Positions 4,709 through 6,031 of a stretch of 6,031 bases of DNA are shown piece after piece. The DNA lies in the NCBI GenBank assembly GCA_026394855.1, contig JAPLZT010000121.1, positions 1 to 6,031 of the forward strand, read 5' to 3'. A program made the translations under genes and the position numbers. This DNA is from Candidatus Woesebacteria bacterium (GTDB lineage: Bacteria; Patescibacteriota; Microgenomatia; UBA8517). The notes below the pieces were generated by a model. The model did not search any database and had not been told where the DNA came from. It worked only from the letters and a program-made list of their open reading frames with translations. How positions within the stretch are numbered: position 1 is the stretch's first letter; each line of letters begins with the position of its first letter.

Positions 4709-6031
4709 ATGGACCTAAATTCTCCGGTATCTCTTCTTCCCATGGTCGGTCCCATCTATCAAACAAGACTTGAAAAGATGGGTATAAAAACCTTTAAGGA
4801 TTTAATATATCATATTCCCGCAAGATATCTTGATTTTAGGGAAAAATCTCCCATTTCCCGTCTTTCGATAGGGGACAGCCTTACCATAAAGGGCAATGTC
4901 GATTCAATTAAAAATATCTACACAAGAACAGGCAAGAAAATTCAGCTTACAAAAGTTACCGATAAATCAGGGAAGATTGATGTCATCTGGTTTAATCAGC
5001 CTTTTTTAATTAAAACCATGAAGGAAGGAGAAACATATTCCTTCTCCGGTAAAATAGATTGGTTTGGAAGAAAAAAGGCCATGATTTCGCCCCTTATAGA
5101 TACAGAAGGTATTGTTCCCATTTATCCCGAAACATACGGAATTTCATCCAAATGGTTAAGGGGAAGAATTAAAACAGCATATTCGTTAATTAAACTTAAC
5201 GTAAAAGAATATCTTCCTCAAACCTACGGCTTTATGGATTTACCTTCCGCAATCAAAGAAATTCACTTCCCCAATGATCCCAATAAAGCAGGGAAGGCAA
5301 GAGAAAGACTGGCTTTTGATGAACTTCTGGCACTTCAGATTACAAACTTAAAAAGAAAATCCGCTTGGCAGAAAAACCATCCCGTTTACAAACTTGAGAT
5401 AAAGCGGGATGAAATAAATCAATTTATTGAAAGCCTTCCTTTTAAATTAACCAACTCCCAAGTGGATGTAATAGATGAAATAATCGAAGATTTTCAAAAA
5501 CCATACCCGATGAATAGGCTTTTAGAAGGAGATGTCGGGAGCGGAAAAACAGTAGTTGCGGCTACAGCCGCATTTATCTCTTTTCTCAACGGCTGCCAAA
5601 GTGTAATCATGGCTCCGACTCAAATCCTGGCTCAACAGCACTTTGATACACTAAACAAACTTCTTCAACCGTTCAAAGTGCGCATTAGTCTGATAACTTC
5701 GTCTGTTTCTAAATCTGATTTAGGAAGAACAGATGTCTTTGTAGGAACCCACTCCCTAATTCGCCAAAAGATAAATATGGATAAAGTTTCGCTTGTGGTA
5801 ATTGATGAACAGCATAAATTCGGAGTAGAGCAAAGGGAACATCTTGTAAAAAAGGTTGGAAGAAAGAATATTTCCCCCCATGTTCTTACCATGACGGCAA
5901 CTCCAATACCAAGAACCGTAGCTTTAACTTTCTACGGGGATTTGGATCTTTCGACCCTAAATGAAACACCTTCCGGAAGACAAAAAATAAGTACATGGAT
6001 TGTTCCGGCAGAAAAAAGAGACGATGCTTAT
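4709..6031 (+). CDS. recG: ATP-dependent DNA helicase RecG (3'-truncated by window end)
   Basis: RecG is an SF2 double-strand DNA translocase that regresses stalled replication forks and processes branched recombination intermediates. The first 441 codons are present, uninterrupted to the last base. The protein starts close to the wedge region (LPMVGPIYQTRLEKMGIKT, then LIYHIPARY at 32-40), without the roughly 100-residue N-terminal extension of some homologues. An OB-fold wedge follows (about 55-130), then IVPIYPETYGIS (135-146). Helicase domain 1 has LTNSQ (247-251), Walker A GDVGSGKT with Lys280, motif Ia APTQILAQQH (302-311), DEQH (366-369) in VVIDEQHKFGVEQRE, and TATPIPRT (396-403). These flanks are diagnostic of RecG as opposed to PriA or Mfd. 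Helicase domain 2 (motifs IV-VI) and the TRG hairpin lie outside the window. No Shine-Dalgarno is present; an extended -10 lies just upstream. Confidence 0.96.
   Translation, partial: MDLNSPVSLLPMVGPIYQTRLEKMGIKTFKDLIYHIPARYLDFREKSPISRLSIGDSLTIKGNVDSIKNIYTRTGKKIQLTKVTDKSGKIDVIWFNQPFLIKTMKEGETYSFSGKIDWFGRKKAMISPLIDTEGIVPIYPETYGISSKWLRGRIKTAYSLIKLNVKEYLPQTYGFMDLPSAIKEIHFPNDPNKAGKARERLAFDELLALQITNLKRKSAWQKNHPVYKLEIKRDEINQFIESLPFKLTNSQVDVIDEIIEDFQKPYPMNRLLEGDVGSGKTVVAATAAFISFLNGCQSVIMAPTQILAQQHFDTLNKLLQPFKVRISLITSSVSKSDLGRTDVFVGTHSLIRQKINMDKVSLVVIDEQHKFGVEQREHLVKKVGRKNISPHVLTMTATPIPRTVALTFYGDLDLSTLNETPSGRQKISTWIVPAEKRDDAY

Noticed and set aside
5665..5892. Minus-strand open frame of 75 codons inside recG
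   Set aside because: Antisense to the RecG DEQH region; Cys/Ser/Phe-rich shadow sequence.

Overview
This AT-rich 6,031-base window is a compact housekeeping segment. It holds seven protein genes and almost no non-coding DNA. The gene types, the very short spacers, and the Shine-Dalgarno-less starts placed just downstream of -10 boxes suggest a small-genome bacterium, perhaps a Patescibacteria/CPR lineage of the Microgenomates type. That placement is inference; no rRNA or ribosomal protein gene is present to confirm it. The standard code fits. No tRNA, rRNA, CRISPR array, insertion sequence, attachment site or origin was seen.

Layout. Bases 1-353 (+) are the 3' end of pheT (phenylalanyl-tRNA synthetase beta chain), open to the window edge. 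Its stop codon interlocks with that of a convergent 87-residue unknown gene (613-350, -). That gene lies 27 bases downstream of a long class A penicillin-binding protein gene (3136-641, -), so the two probably form a minus-strand unit. A 70-base divergent promoter region (3137-3206) separates the PBP gene from a 54-residue two-CxxC zinc-binding protein (3207-3371, +). Next come tyrS (3411-4574, +), a 34-residue single-pass membrane peptide (4589-4693, +), and recG (4709 to the window end, +, cut at 441 codons). No stretch over 300 bases lacks a gene.

Roles. PheT and TyrS charge tRNAs with the two main aromatic amino acids. The PBP polymerises and crosslinks peptidoglycan outside the membrane. 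RecG remodels stalled replication forks and recombination intermediates. The three small proteins are unassigned. I see no dedicated multi-gene system and nothing that looks like an accessory or defence island.

The most interesting signal is regulatory. Four starts, and weakly a fifth, have a -10-like hexamer ending 6-9 bases before the ATG, and no start has a Shine-Dalgarno sequence. This predicts largely leaderless mRNAs. The pattern also decides the starts of the PBP and zinc-finger genes, whose longer upstream ATGs would translate promoter DNA.
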